DNA of 41,677 nt from Bacteroidota bacterium. GTDB lineage: Bacteria; Bacteroidota; Bacteroidia; Bacteroidales; JAGONC01. The translations under genes and the position numbers were made by a program. This document shows, one piece after another, positions 25,405 to 33,323 of the stretch. Position 1 is the first letter of the stretch. The number at the start of each line of letters is the position of its first letter. The stretch covers positions 1 to 41,677 of the forward strand of contig JAPLDP010000087.1 in the NCBI GenBank assembly GCA_026391695.1, in the 5' to 3' direction. The notes below the pieces were generated by a model. The model made no database searches. It was not told where the DNA came from and worked only from the letters and a program-made list of their open reading frames with translations.

Positions 25405-26571
25405 ATGGATACTGTAAAAATCATGATCGTCGATGATGAAGCGGATATGGAGCTTCTTATGCGGCAAAAGTTCAGAACGATGCTCAGAGAAAAGAAATAC
25501 GACTTCGTCTTTGCAATAAACGGACTTGAAGCCCTGTCGAAGCTTCTGGAGCATCCCGATATTTCGATTATTCTTTCCGACATCAACATGCCGGAAATGG
25601 ATGGTCTGACTCTTCTTGCAAGACTTAATGAACTCAAGAATCCTGCCTTGAAAACGGTTATTGTTTCAGCTTACGGGGATATGGACAATATCCGGACAGC
25701 CATGAACCGGGGGGCGTTTGATTTTATCACCAAACCCATCAACTTCGAGGATCTTGAGATCACCATCAATAAGACCATTGAGCATATACACATCCTTCAG
25801 CAGGCAAATAAAGAACATGAGCAGCTTGTATCACTTCAGCATGACCTGGATATTGCCAAGGAGATCCAGCAAGCAATTCTTCCCAAGGTATTCCCGCCTT
25901 TCCCCAACAGGAAGGATTTTGACCTGTTTGCTTCGATGAATGCAGCAAAGTCAGTCGGCGGGGATTTCTATGACTTCTTTCTGATTGATGATGACCACCT
26001 TGGGGTTGTCATTGCTGATGTATCCGATAAGGGTATACCTGCAGCGATTTACATGGCTGTCAGCAGGACGATAATCAGGGCGGCCGCCATTAAAGGCCTT
26101 GCACCTGAAGATTGTCTTGAGTACTCCAACCTGCTCCTGTGCAAAGAAAGTGTGAACAGCATGTTTGTGACTGTCTTTTATGGCATTTTGAATACCAGGA
26201 CGGGGGAATTCCGCTATTCCAATGCAGGACATAATCCACCCTATATCGTGTCACCAAACGGTACAGTGAGAGGTATCGAGCTTACCCACGACATTGTTAT
26301 GGGCGTGATTGACGGCATTAAATTCAAACCAAAGAGTGTCAGCGTAAATAAGGGAGATGCGTTGTATCTCTATACCGATGGCGTCACAGAGGCGATGAGT
26401 ACCAGGAATGAGCTTTATGGCGAGGAACGGCTTGAAGGTGTGCTTAAAACAATTGGTAATGTTTCGCCTGAAGAGATTATCCAAAGAGTCATGCAAGATC
26501 TGAGTACATATACAACCGGTGCTGTGCAGTCGGACGACATCACCATGCTTGCGGTGAGGTATCATCCGTGA
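25405..26571 (+). CDS. Response regulator with SpoIIE/RsbU-type PP2C phosphatase
   Basis: A 388-residue REC-PPM fusion. The receiver (1-125) has acidic residues Asp10/Asp11 in IMIVDDEAD, phosphoacceptor Asp59 in ILSDINMPEMDG and the Lys of FITKP. A helical linker (QHDLDIAKEIQQAILP) typical of this fusion precedes the phosphatase (about 165-388), with metal motifs GGDFYDFF, ADVSDKGIPAA, NAGHNPP, LYTDGVTEA and QSDDITMLAV. The expected substrate is a serine-phosphorylated STAS protein, of which two are encoded close by. It should be switched on by the kinase upstream (gap 88 bases). ATG 25405 is preferred over TTG 25390. Confidence 0.94.
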   Translation: MDTVKIMIVDDEADMELLMRQKFRTMLREKKYDFVFAINGLEALSKLLEHPDISIILSDINMPEMDGLTLLARLNELKNPALKTVIVSAYGDMDNIRTAMNRGAFDFITKPINFEDLEITINKTIEHIHILQQANKEHEQLVSLQHDLDIAKEIQQAILPKVFPPFPNRKDFDLFASMNAAKSVGGDFYDFFLIDDDHLGVVIADVSDKGIPAAIYMAVSRTIIRAAAIKGLAPEDCLEYSNLLLCKESVNSMFVTVFYGILNTRTGEFRYSNAGHNPPYIVSPNGTVRGIELTHDIVMGVIDGIKFKPKSVSVNKGDALYLYTDGVTEAMSTRNELYGEERLEGVLKTIGNVSPEEIIQRVMQDLSTYTTGAVQSDDITMLAVRYHP

Positions 26572-26582
26572 GGAAGTAAGGT

Positions 26583-26613
26583 TTTGTGTGTTTTGCCAAG
26601 TGTATTACTTTCG
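26583..26613 (+). promoter_or_regulatory. Bacteroidota-type promoter of the ABC/STAS operon
   Basis: TTTG (26583-26586), exactly 19 bases, then TACTTTCG (26606-26613), one mismatch from TAnnTTTG. It lies 24-54 bases ahead of the substrate-binding gene, so this operon can be transcribed apart from the kinase/phosphatase genes. Confidence 0.6.
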
Positions 26614-26636
26614 CAATTAACAAAAACAGATTATAA

Positions 26637-28646
26637 ATGATCAGGAGAATAAAACCATTGCTCAAAGGTATTGTTTTGATTTTTATGATTGCCGCCTTGC
26701 TGATATTCTCTGACTGGAGAAACAGGACGGCCCTTAAATCTAAGGGGAGTCTCCGGCAAAAAGCAACCGGCACGACTGCTGAGATTGGAAGATCCTACAG
26801 CATCGGTATTGCTTATTTTGCGCCGGAAGAATCGTTCGATAACCTGTTGACAGGTTTGTTTTATGGTTTAGCTGATCTGGGATTTGTTAAAGACAGCAAC
26901 CTCAATGTCATCTTATCCCATGCAAATGGTGAAATTTCCAATATTCCGAGTGTATTGCAAAATCTGGATAACCAGCCAATCGATCTGTTGATTGTAACCT
27001 CTACGCCATGTTTGACAGCTGCGCTGACAATCGTGAAAAACAAACCCATTGTTTTCACTTACGTTTATGATCCGATAGCCGCTGGTGCGGGTACAAATTA
27101 CAATGAGCACCGTCCTAATGTAACTGGAGTCGGCTCTTTTCCTCCAATAGAAAAAACGATAGAGCTAATTACCACCCTGATACCTGGTATCCGCTCTGCA
27201 GGTACGATTTACAACTCGTCGGAAGCCAATTCCCGAAAGGCTGTCAGTGTCGGCAGGGAGCTCTTTGCCCAAAAAAACATAGCGCTCGAAGAGATCACGG
27301 TTGTTAATACCAATGAGGTTCTTCAGGCTATCCAGGTCCTTGTGACAAAAGACATCCAGGTCCTATGGATAACAGGGGATAACACTGCTATTCAGGCTTT
27401 GGATGGAATCATCAAAACTGCTGATAAAAGCAAGATACCTGTCATTATCAATGATTATGAGTATGTCAGCCATGGTGCTCTTGCTGCTGCAGGAATAGGA
27501 TGGTACGGCACAGGCTATCATTCAGCCGGGGTTGTGGCCAAAGTGCTGAATGGGGCAAATGTTGACACCATACCTCTTGAAAATTATGTGGAGGAACAGA
27601 TCGTCATCAACTTTGAAAAGGCAAAAATCCTGGGTATCCTGATACCTAAAGAGCTGAAAAAAGTCAGCATGGCCTCAGATAAGTTAGACATGGCATCCGG
27701 TAAAAATGACCGTAACTCCTTCATGAGAAAGCGAAATCGTGATCATAAGTTCAGATTCGTTATAGTTCAGTACAATGATGCTCCCATATCAGAGCTTACA
27801 CTTCAGGGCCTTATCTATGGCTTGGAAGAATCAGGGCTTTTGGAGGGCAAAGATTTTGATCTTCAAATTAAAAATGCACAGGGCGACATTACAACCTTGA
27901 ATTCCATAATCAATCAGGTGGCATCCGATAAATATGATATCGTGTTCATCACATCCACACCCACTTTACAGTGTGCTATAAAGAAGATCAAGGACCAGGA
28001 TATTGTATTTACTACAGTAGCTGATCCCATCACTGCCGGTGCGGGAAAAAGTTTCTCACAGCATTTGCCGAATGTAACCGGTATTTCGACAATGGGCGAT
28101 TATGAAGGCATGGCTAAACTTCTAAAAACCTTGCTTCCTTCGGCTCACAGAATCGGGACCTTGTATTCACCGGGCGAAGCCAATTCCGTAAATAATCTGG
28201 AGACATTCAGAAAATACACAAAACAGGAAGGTCTTGAGGTCATTGCCACTCCGGTAAATTCAAGCTCTGAAATCACCGATGCTGCTTTATCGATGTGCTC
28301 ACAGAGAATTGATGTGATTTGTCAGATCATTGACAACCTTACATCTGCATCATTCCCCGGAATCAACCGGGTTGCCAGGAAAACAAAGATACCGCTGTTT
28401 GGGTTTGTAAGTGAACAGGTCGAAGATGGAGCCATCCTGGCTGTTTCACGAGATTATATTCAGGCTGGAAAAGATGCTGCAAGGCTTGCTTTGAGAATCC
28501 TCCAGGGAGAACAAGCCTCAAATCTGCCTTTTGAGTTTGTCAGCAAAACTAATCTTATTATAAATCTTGAAGCAGCCGATTACTATGGAATTTCCATCCC
28601 GGATGCAGTGATCAGTAAAGCCGATAAAATCATAAAAAGAGAATAA
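26637..28646 (+). CDS. ABC transporter substrate-binding protein with two tandem binding domains
   Basis: A 669-residue protein anchored by an N-terminal membrane helix (residues about 10-25) with no lipobox. Two copies of the ABC_sub_bind (TrpX-like) domain follow, at about 54-340 and 372-660. The repeat is obvious: DLLIVTSTPCLTAAL with DIVFITSTPTLQCAI, DPIAAGAGTNYNEHRPNVTG with DPITAGAGKSFSQHLPNVTG, and SSEANS with PGEANS. Family members usually carry one such domain of about 300 residues. Known relatives bind aromatic amino acids or other small ligands; the ligand here is unknown. It is followed after three bases by the STAS gene, then the matching permease and ATPase. Confidence 0.9.
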   Translation: MIRRIKPLLKGIVLIFMIAALLIFSDWRNRTALKSKGSLRQKATGTTAEIGRSYSIGIAYFAPEESFDNLLTGLFYGLADLGFVKDSNLNVILSHANGEISNIPSVLQNLDNQPIDLLIVTSTPCLTAALTIVKNKPIVFTYVYDPIAAGAGTNYNEHRPNVTGVGSFPPIEKTIELITTLIPGIRSAGTIYNSSEANSRKAVSVGRELFAQKNIALEEITVVNTNEVLQAIQVLVTKDIQVLWITGDNTAIQALDGIIKTADKSKIPVIINDYEYVSHGALAAAGIGWYGTGYHSAGVVAKVLNGANVDTIPLENYVEEQIVINFEKAKILGILIPKELKKVSMASDKLDMASGKNDRNSFMRKRNRDHKFRFVIVQYNDAPISELTLQGLIYGLEESGLLEGKDFDLQIKNAQGDITTLNSIINQVASDKYDIVFITSTPTLQCAIKKIKDQDIVFTTVADPITAGAGKSFSQHLPNVTGISTMGDYEGMAKLLKTLLPSAHRIGTLYSPGEANSVNNLETFRKYTKQEGLEVIATPVNSSSEITDAALSMCSQRIDVICQIIDNLTSASFPGINRVARKTKIPLFGFVSEQVEDGAILAVSRDYIQAGKDAARLALRILQGEQASNLPFEFVSKTNLIINLEAADYYGISIPDAVISKADKIIKRE

Positions 28647-28649
28647 GCG

Positions 28650-29906
28650 ATGAGTGAAATCCTTGAGATATCCAAATCTTTTGATCATCAAATACTCGTT
28701 CTTAACCTGAGAGGGCGCATAGATGCCTACTGGTCATCGCAACTGGGAAGCTACCTTGATGACAGCATCCGTGAAGGACATTATGATATAAGGCTGAATA
28801 TGAAGGAGATCAGCTATATCAGCTCAGCGGGCATAAGGGTGTTACTGAACTATTTTAAACAGCTTCATGACATCAATGGCTCGTTAACACTAAATGAGAT
28901 TTCAGATAATGTAAGGACCGTTCTGGAGATGGTCGGACTTAGGAGCCTGTTGTCCGGTGAAGATATTGAAAAACCAGCAGAAGTCAAAGCGTCAGTAAAG
29001 GAAGAGATCCTGGATAATGTACATTTTACTCAAATTCCGTTGAATGAATCCTCCAGGTTGCATTGCCGGTTTACCGGGAATCCTGATCACCTCAACAGCG
29101 GCAGCTTTACAGGTGCACTCTTGGACAATGAACGTTTTAATTCAGGCAGCTTTGGAATCGGTCTGGGTGCATTTGGTAATAATTTTGACGATTGCCGGGA
29201 GCGTTTCGGTGAATTCATCGGACTGGGAGATGTGGTCTGCTACCTGCCTGCCAACAGAACCAGTCTCCCTGATTATCTGATAAGGAGCGGACAACTTATC
29301 CCTGAAATTAAAAGCCTTTATTCGATCATCTTTTCAGGTTCTTTCAATCATACTATTCGTTATGATATGCAGGGTGTCAGAAAAAGTATTCCTTGCAGCA
29401 GACTTTTTACCAACTGCATGAAACTGACCAATTTTAACAGCGCTGGTATTGTGATGTTAGCGGAGACCACCGGCCTGGTAGGTGCTTCACTCACCTCGTC
29501 GCCGGTCCGAGACCCTTCAGGTGCAGCCCTGTTTCAGTTCCCGGAGGTTCGTGATCATTTGCATATCACCACCGAGCCCGAATATGACAAGATGCTGACA
29601 GCGACAGTCGGTATCCTTCATAATGCGCCGGAAGAAGCCATGAAATCCTTTCTCCGGCCAATTTCTTCCGGATCAGAATTGTGGGGACACTTTCACACCG
29701 CTGTCTTTTCATATCATCCCCTGAGAAAAGAAAACATCGAATTGAACAGCGCGATTGTATCTTTTTTTGAAAATGACAAGATCCAGCATATTCTCCACTT
29801 GATTAATGATGAAAGAGACCTTGTAGGAATCGGGGATAGCGGATTTAAGAGCGGAACGGTATGGATTGGGGAAATAGAAAAAACAGAGATCATTCAACAT
29901 GCATAA
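28650..29906 (+). CDS. STAS-domain protein with unrecognised C-terminal domain
   Basis: Residues 1-105 are a STAS antagonist domain with loop ISYISSAGIRVLL; Ser59 is the predicted phosphoacceptor. Residues about 120-418 form a domain I do not recognise, with distinctive segments FGIGLGAFGNNFDDCRERFGEF, DVVCYLPANRTSLPDYLIRSG and LWGHFHTAVFSYHPL. No membrane helix is seen. It starts three bases after the substrate-binding gene and ends 39 bases ahead of the permease, so it is made together with an ABC importer. I infer it links partner-switch phosphorylation to the transporter or to a surface-independent output. Confidence 0.8.
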   Translation: MSEILEISKSFDHQILVLNLRGRIDAYWSSQLGSYLDDSIREGHYDIRLNMKEISYISSAGIRVLLNYFKQLHDINGSLTLNEISDNVRTVLEMVGLRSLLSGEDIEKPAEVKASVKEEILDNVHFTQIPLNESSRLHCRFTGNPDHLNSGSFTGALLDNERFNSGSFGIGLGAFGNNFDDCRERFGEFIGLGDVVCYLPANRTSLPDYLIRSGQLIPEIKSLYSIIFSGSFNHTIRYDMQGVRKSIPCSRLFTNCMKLTNFNSAGIVMLAETTGLVGASLTSSPVRDPSGAALFQFPEVRDHLHITTEPEYDKMLTATVGILHNAPEEAMKSFLRPISSGSELWGHFHTAVFSYHPLRKENIELNSAIVSFFENDKIQHILHLINDERDLVGIGDSGFKSGTVWIGEIEKTEIIQHA

Positions 29907-29933
29907 TACAGTAATTATGACAATAAAAATCAC

Positions 29934-29941
29934 AGGAGGTG
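29934..29941 (+). promoter_or_regulatory. Strong Shine-Dalgarno sequence of the permease gene
   Basis: AGGAGGTG ends four bases before the ATG at 29946. Most genes in this window lack any clear purine-rich site, so this near-perfect anti-16S match stands out and fixes the start. Confidence 0.75.
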
Positions 29942-29945
29942 AAAC

Positions 29946-30893
29946 ATGACGCTGCTCATTGGTTCCATAACTATTGGACTTATACTATCCTTGCTGGCAC
30001 TTGGAGTCTTCATCAGTTTCAGAATTTACAATTTTCCGGATATTACCGCTGAAGGTTCGATAACCCTTGGAGCTGCAATTGCCGCATCATTGATCGTTGC
30101 CGGGCTCAATCCGGTTCTGGCAACCCTGCTGGCTTTCTGCGGAGGATTCATCGCAGGATCAATAACAGGGATTTTGCATACACGTTTCAATATCAACAAT
30201 CTTTTAGCCGGCATTCTCGTCATGACAGCACTCTACTCGGTTAATCTGCATGTGATGGGAAAAAGCAATGTTCCCTTGTTGTCAGAGAAATCATTGATAA
30301 CCTATTTTGAAAGTGTGCAATCTGTTTTTGCCCCGGGCAGAGAAACAGTTAATCTCCTTGGCTGGACAGTGCCTGAAAAAGACCTTTTTGTCCTCATTTT
30401 TATTTTTATGATTATAATAGCCATTACTGTCTTATTATACTGGTTCTTCAGGACCGACATGGGTACGGCGATGCGTGCAACCGGCAATAATCAGCAGATG
30501 ATCAGGGCATTGGGTGTAAACACCAAAAATATGGTTATTCTGGGCATTGCCATTTCCAATGGATTGATAGGCTTATCAGGTGCGCTGCTGGCTCAATATC
30601 AGGGCTTTGCCGATGTTCAGATGGGCATCGGCATGGTGGTATGGGGATTGGCCAGTGTCATCATCGGAGAGGCACTGATAACAGAGAAAAACCTTGGTTT
30701 TGTCATTGCCGGAGCCGTGATGGGATCTGTACTTTTCCGGCTGCTTGTTGCCATCGCCCTGCGATGGGGCATGAATCCCAATGATCTTAAGCTGATCACT
30801 GCGTTGTTCGTTTTTATCGCCCTCATTCTCCCCACATTGATGCAGAAGATTAACAGGAAAAACAAAATAGCCATTGCTGATTACAGGAAATAA
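29946..30893 (+). CDS. ABC transporter permease, TrpY-like
   Basis: A 315-residue membrane protein of the BPD_transp_2 family with about eight to nine helices. RIYNFPDITAEGSITLGAAI and NNLLAGILVMTALYSVNLHVMG are hallmarks of permeases that work with ABC_sub_bind proteins. The cytoplasmic loop TDMGTAMRATGNNQQMIRALGVN is the ATPase contact segment. It follows the STAS gene and is followed by its ATPase; only one permease is present, so a homodimer is expected. Confidence 0.92.
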   Translation: MTLLIGSITIGLILSLLALGVFISFRIYNFPDITAEGSITLGAAIAASLIVAGLNPVLATLLAFCGGFIAGSITGILHTRFNINNLLAGILVMTALYSVNLHVMGKSNVPLLSEKSLITYFESVQSVFAPGRETVNLLGWTVPEKDLFVLIFIFMIIIAITVLLYWFFRTDMGTAMRATGNNQQMIRALGVNTKNMVILGIAISNGLIGLSGALLAQYQGFADVQMGIGMVVWGLASVIIGEALITEKNLGFVIAGAVMGSVLFRLLVAIALRWGMNPNDLKLITALFVFIALILPTLMQKINRKNKIAIADYRK

Positions 30894-30906
30894 ACAGAGA
30901 TATACA

Positions 30907-31719
30907 ATGCTGAAAATCGAGAATCTTTATAAAACATTTAATCCCGGAACCGTTCATGAGGTTCGCGCTCTGGTCGGGATAAACTGTGAGATCAAAGAGG
31001 GAAGCTTCGTTGTCCTGCTCGGCACTAATGGTTCCGGTAAATCAACACTGCTTAATGCTGTTGCGGGGTCATTCTATCCTGATACCGGAAGTATTCTTCT
31101 CGATGGCAGGGACATTACCAATTATCCAGAACATAAACGTGCCAGTTTCATCGGACGTGTGTTTCAGAATCCATTCACCGGGACAGCTCCCGATATGAGT
31201 ATAGCGGAGAATCTTGCACTGGCGTCGAGAAGAGGGATGCGACGAGGTCTTGGTATGGCATTGCATTCCAAACGGCTTGATGCCTTCAGCAAAAGAATTA
31301 AAATGCTGAATATGGGCCTTGAAGAAAGATTGGATAATCCAATAGGTAAACTCTCCGGAGGACAACGACAGGCACTTACTTTAATCATGGCCACATGGCA
31401 TAAGCCCAGGCTTCTATTGCTTGATGAACATACGGCTGCATTGGATCCCAAGACAGGCGGTAAGGTTGTTCAACTCACCGGGGAGGTGATCTCAAAAGAT
31501 CATCTTACGACGCTCATGGTCACCCATTCAATGCAACAGGCTGTGAATCTCGGCGACCGCATACTGATGATGCATAACGGCAAAATCGTTTATGACTTCA
31601 GCGGTGAGGATAAACGGCGTTTGAATGTTAAGGATCTGTTGAGTCTTTTTGAAGACATACGGCGAAGAGAGCAAATTGACGCCACCATGGCTGAGATGAT
31701 TAAGCAAATATATATTTAG
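30907..31719 (+). CDS. ABC transporter ATP-binding protein, TrpZ-like
   Basis: A 270-residue ABC ATPase. Walker A GTNGSGKSTLLNA, Q-loop VFQNPFTGTAPDMSIAENL, signature GKLSGGQRQALTL, Walker B LLLLDEHTAALDP (His replaces the usual Pro after Glu, common in this subfamily) and switch histidine VTHSM are intact. ATG 30907 is the natural start (MLKIENLYKTF); a TTG at 30874 inside the permease gene is unlikely. It closes the operon of substrate-binding protein, STAS protein and permease. Confidence 0.93.
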   Translation: MLKIENLYKTFNPGTVHEVRALVGINCEIKEGSFVVLLGTNGSGKSTLLNAVAGSFYPDTGSILLDGRDITNYPEHKRASFIGRVFQNPFTGTAPDMSIAENLALASRRGMRRGLGMALHSKRLDAFSKRIKMLNMGLEERLDNPIGKLSGGQRQALTLIMATWHKPRLLLLDEHTAALDPKTGGKVVQLTGEVISKDHLTTLMVTHSMQQAVNLGDRILMMHNGKIVYDFSGEDKRRLNVKDLLSLFEDIRRREQIDATMAEMIKQIYI

Positions 31720-31836
31720 TATCAATTCTTCAAACGATCAGGCAAGAGAAAATGATGTTGCACAAATTTTCACACTGTCCCATACTTCATGTTTTAAATA
31801 TTCCTTACTTTTACTCACTTTAACTGATTTGCTTTC

Positions 31837-32436
31837 ATGGATTACGAAAAAGCCAAAGATTTTATTATAAACAAGCTCTCGAACGGGCTCTCACCCGATC
31901 TCCGTTATCATAACGTAGATCATACACTCGATGTCCTGCAATCTGTTGAGAAGCTATGTGAAATGGAGAATGTGAACGGACATGACCTGATCCTGCTGAA
32001 TACGGCCGCTTTATTCCATGATTCGGGAATGCTCGTGCAGTATGAAGAACATGAAGAAGCATCTACACGACTAACCCGTAAACTCCTGCCGGAAATGGGC
32101 TATACCGCTGAAGATATTAAAATCATCAATAAAATGATTCTGACTACACGGCTGCCGCAGAGTGCACAAACCCACCTCGAAAAAATCCTTTGTGATGCTG
32201 ATCTGGATTATCTGGGCCGCGACGATTTTTTCATGATCGCCCACCAATTGAAATACGAATGGAATAAGCTGAATATTAATAAAGTATCGTTGAAACGATG
32301 GTATGAACTTCAAAGCGATTTTCTTGAAACACATACTTATTACACCGATTCTGCCGTTATATTGCGTCAGAAAAAAAAGAATCAGAACCTGTCAGAAGTC
32401 AAAGAACTCTTAATAAAACACGAACATTGCATATGA
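31837..32436 (+). CDS. HD-domain phosphohydrolase
   Basis: A 199-residue metal-dependent HD protein. Ligand motifs are RYHNVDHTLDVL (His), AALFHDSGM (the HD pair) and DADLDYLG (distal Asp), all present, so it should be active. Members of this group hydrolyse phosphoester bonds, some in cyclic nucleotides; the substrate is not visible from sequence. Its stop overlaps the next gene's start (ATGA at 32433), implying translational coupling to the universal stress protein. Confidence 0.85.
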   Translation: MDYEKAKDFIINKLSNGLSPDLRYHNVDHTLDVLQSVEKLCEMENVNGHDLILLNTAALFHDSGMLVQYEEHEEASTRLTRKLLPEMGYTAEDIKIINKMILTTRLPQSAQTHLEKILCDADLDYLGRDDFFMIAHQLKYEWNKLNINKVSLKRWYELQSDFLETHTYYTDSAVILRQKKKNQNLSEVKELLIKHEHCI

Positions 32437-33290
32437 ATAATAAATCATCCGGTAAAATTATATTAATCCCTACTGATCTTTCAGAGGTATGCAAAAATGC
32501 CATTCAGCATGGTGCCGAAATTGCCCAGTATCTTGGTTACAGTGTATATTTGTTGCATGTTGTTAATAAAGACACACGCGATCATTTAAAAAGTCAAAAC
32601 CATGGCCTTGAAGACCTTGTTGATGAGCTCAGAAAAACTGCTGAATCACTTGAAAAGAAATTTAAGATTAAAGCTGATTCCATAACTCGTATCGGCAGCA
32701 TCTTTACGAGAATACCGGAAGTCGCCAGGGAGTTAAATGCCAACCTGGTTGTTCTGGGTACACATGGAAAAGTCGGATTTCAGAAGCTTGTTGGCAGTTT
32801 CGCTCTCAAGATCATTCTCAAATCACCATGTCCTGTCATTGTCGTCCAGAAACGACCTTTTGGCAAGGGCTATAAAAATATCGTCTTCCCGATTTCCGAT
32901 TTCATGGAAGACAGGCAGAAGGTTAAATGGGCCATATATCTGGCCAGGACTTTCAATTCGACTATTCATCTGTTTCAGAAATATGCTCATGATCCCGGTT
33001 CCTCAAGCCGTATCAATATAGTCACACATCATATCAAGGAAGCTTTCGATGCGAACGGGATATATTACCGGATCGTTAACGCCAATGAACGCGGGGTATT
33101 TGCTGACCAGGTGATGGAATATGCTGTAAGCAATATGGCCGATCTGGTCATTATCATGACCGATACGGAGGTCCCTGATCCCCGTTTCAAGCTTGCACCG
33201 TGGGATGAGACGATGATATTCAATAAATCCCAGATTCCTGTCATGTGCCTTAATCCCCTTGCGCTGAGTAACGTTTATTTTGGGCTTTAA
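32433..33290 (+). CDS. Double-domain universal stress protein
   Basis: A 285-residue protein with two UspA folds. The first (about 5-145) begins GKIILIPTDLSEVCKNAIQHG and keeps the nucleotide-binding loop GTHGKVGFQKLVGS in its Bacteroidota form. The second (about 150-283) starts YKNIVFPISDFMED and lacks a clear ATP loop, so only the first is expected to bind ATP. ATG 32433 overlaps the HD gene's stop by four bases. A stress-related cytoplasmic role is known for the family; the specific role is not. Confidence 0.9.
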   Translation: MNNKSSGKIILIPTDLSEVCKNAIQHGAEIAQYLGYSVYLLHVVNKDTRDHLKSQNHGLEDLVDELRKTAESLEKKFKIKADSITRIGSIFTRIPEVARELNANLVVLGTHGKVGFQKLVGSFALKIILKSPCPVIVVQKRPFGKGYKNIVFPISDFMEDRQKVKWAIYLARTFNSTIHLFQKYAHDPGSSSRINIVTHHIKEAFDANGIYYRIVNANERGVFADQVMEYAVSNMADLVIIMTDTEVPDPRFKLAPWDETMIFNKSQIPVMCLNPLALSNVYFGL

Positions 33291-33323
33291 TGCATCATGG
33301 CTGGCCTGGGGCTCTGTCAAGGC

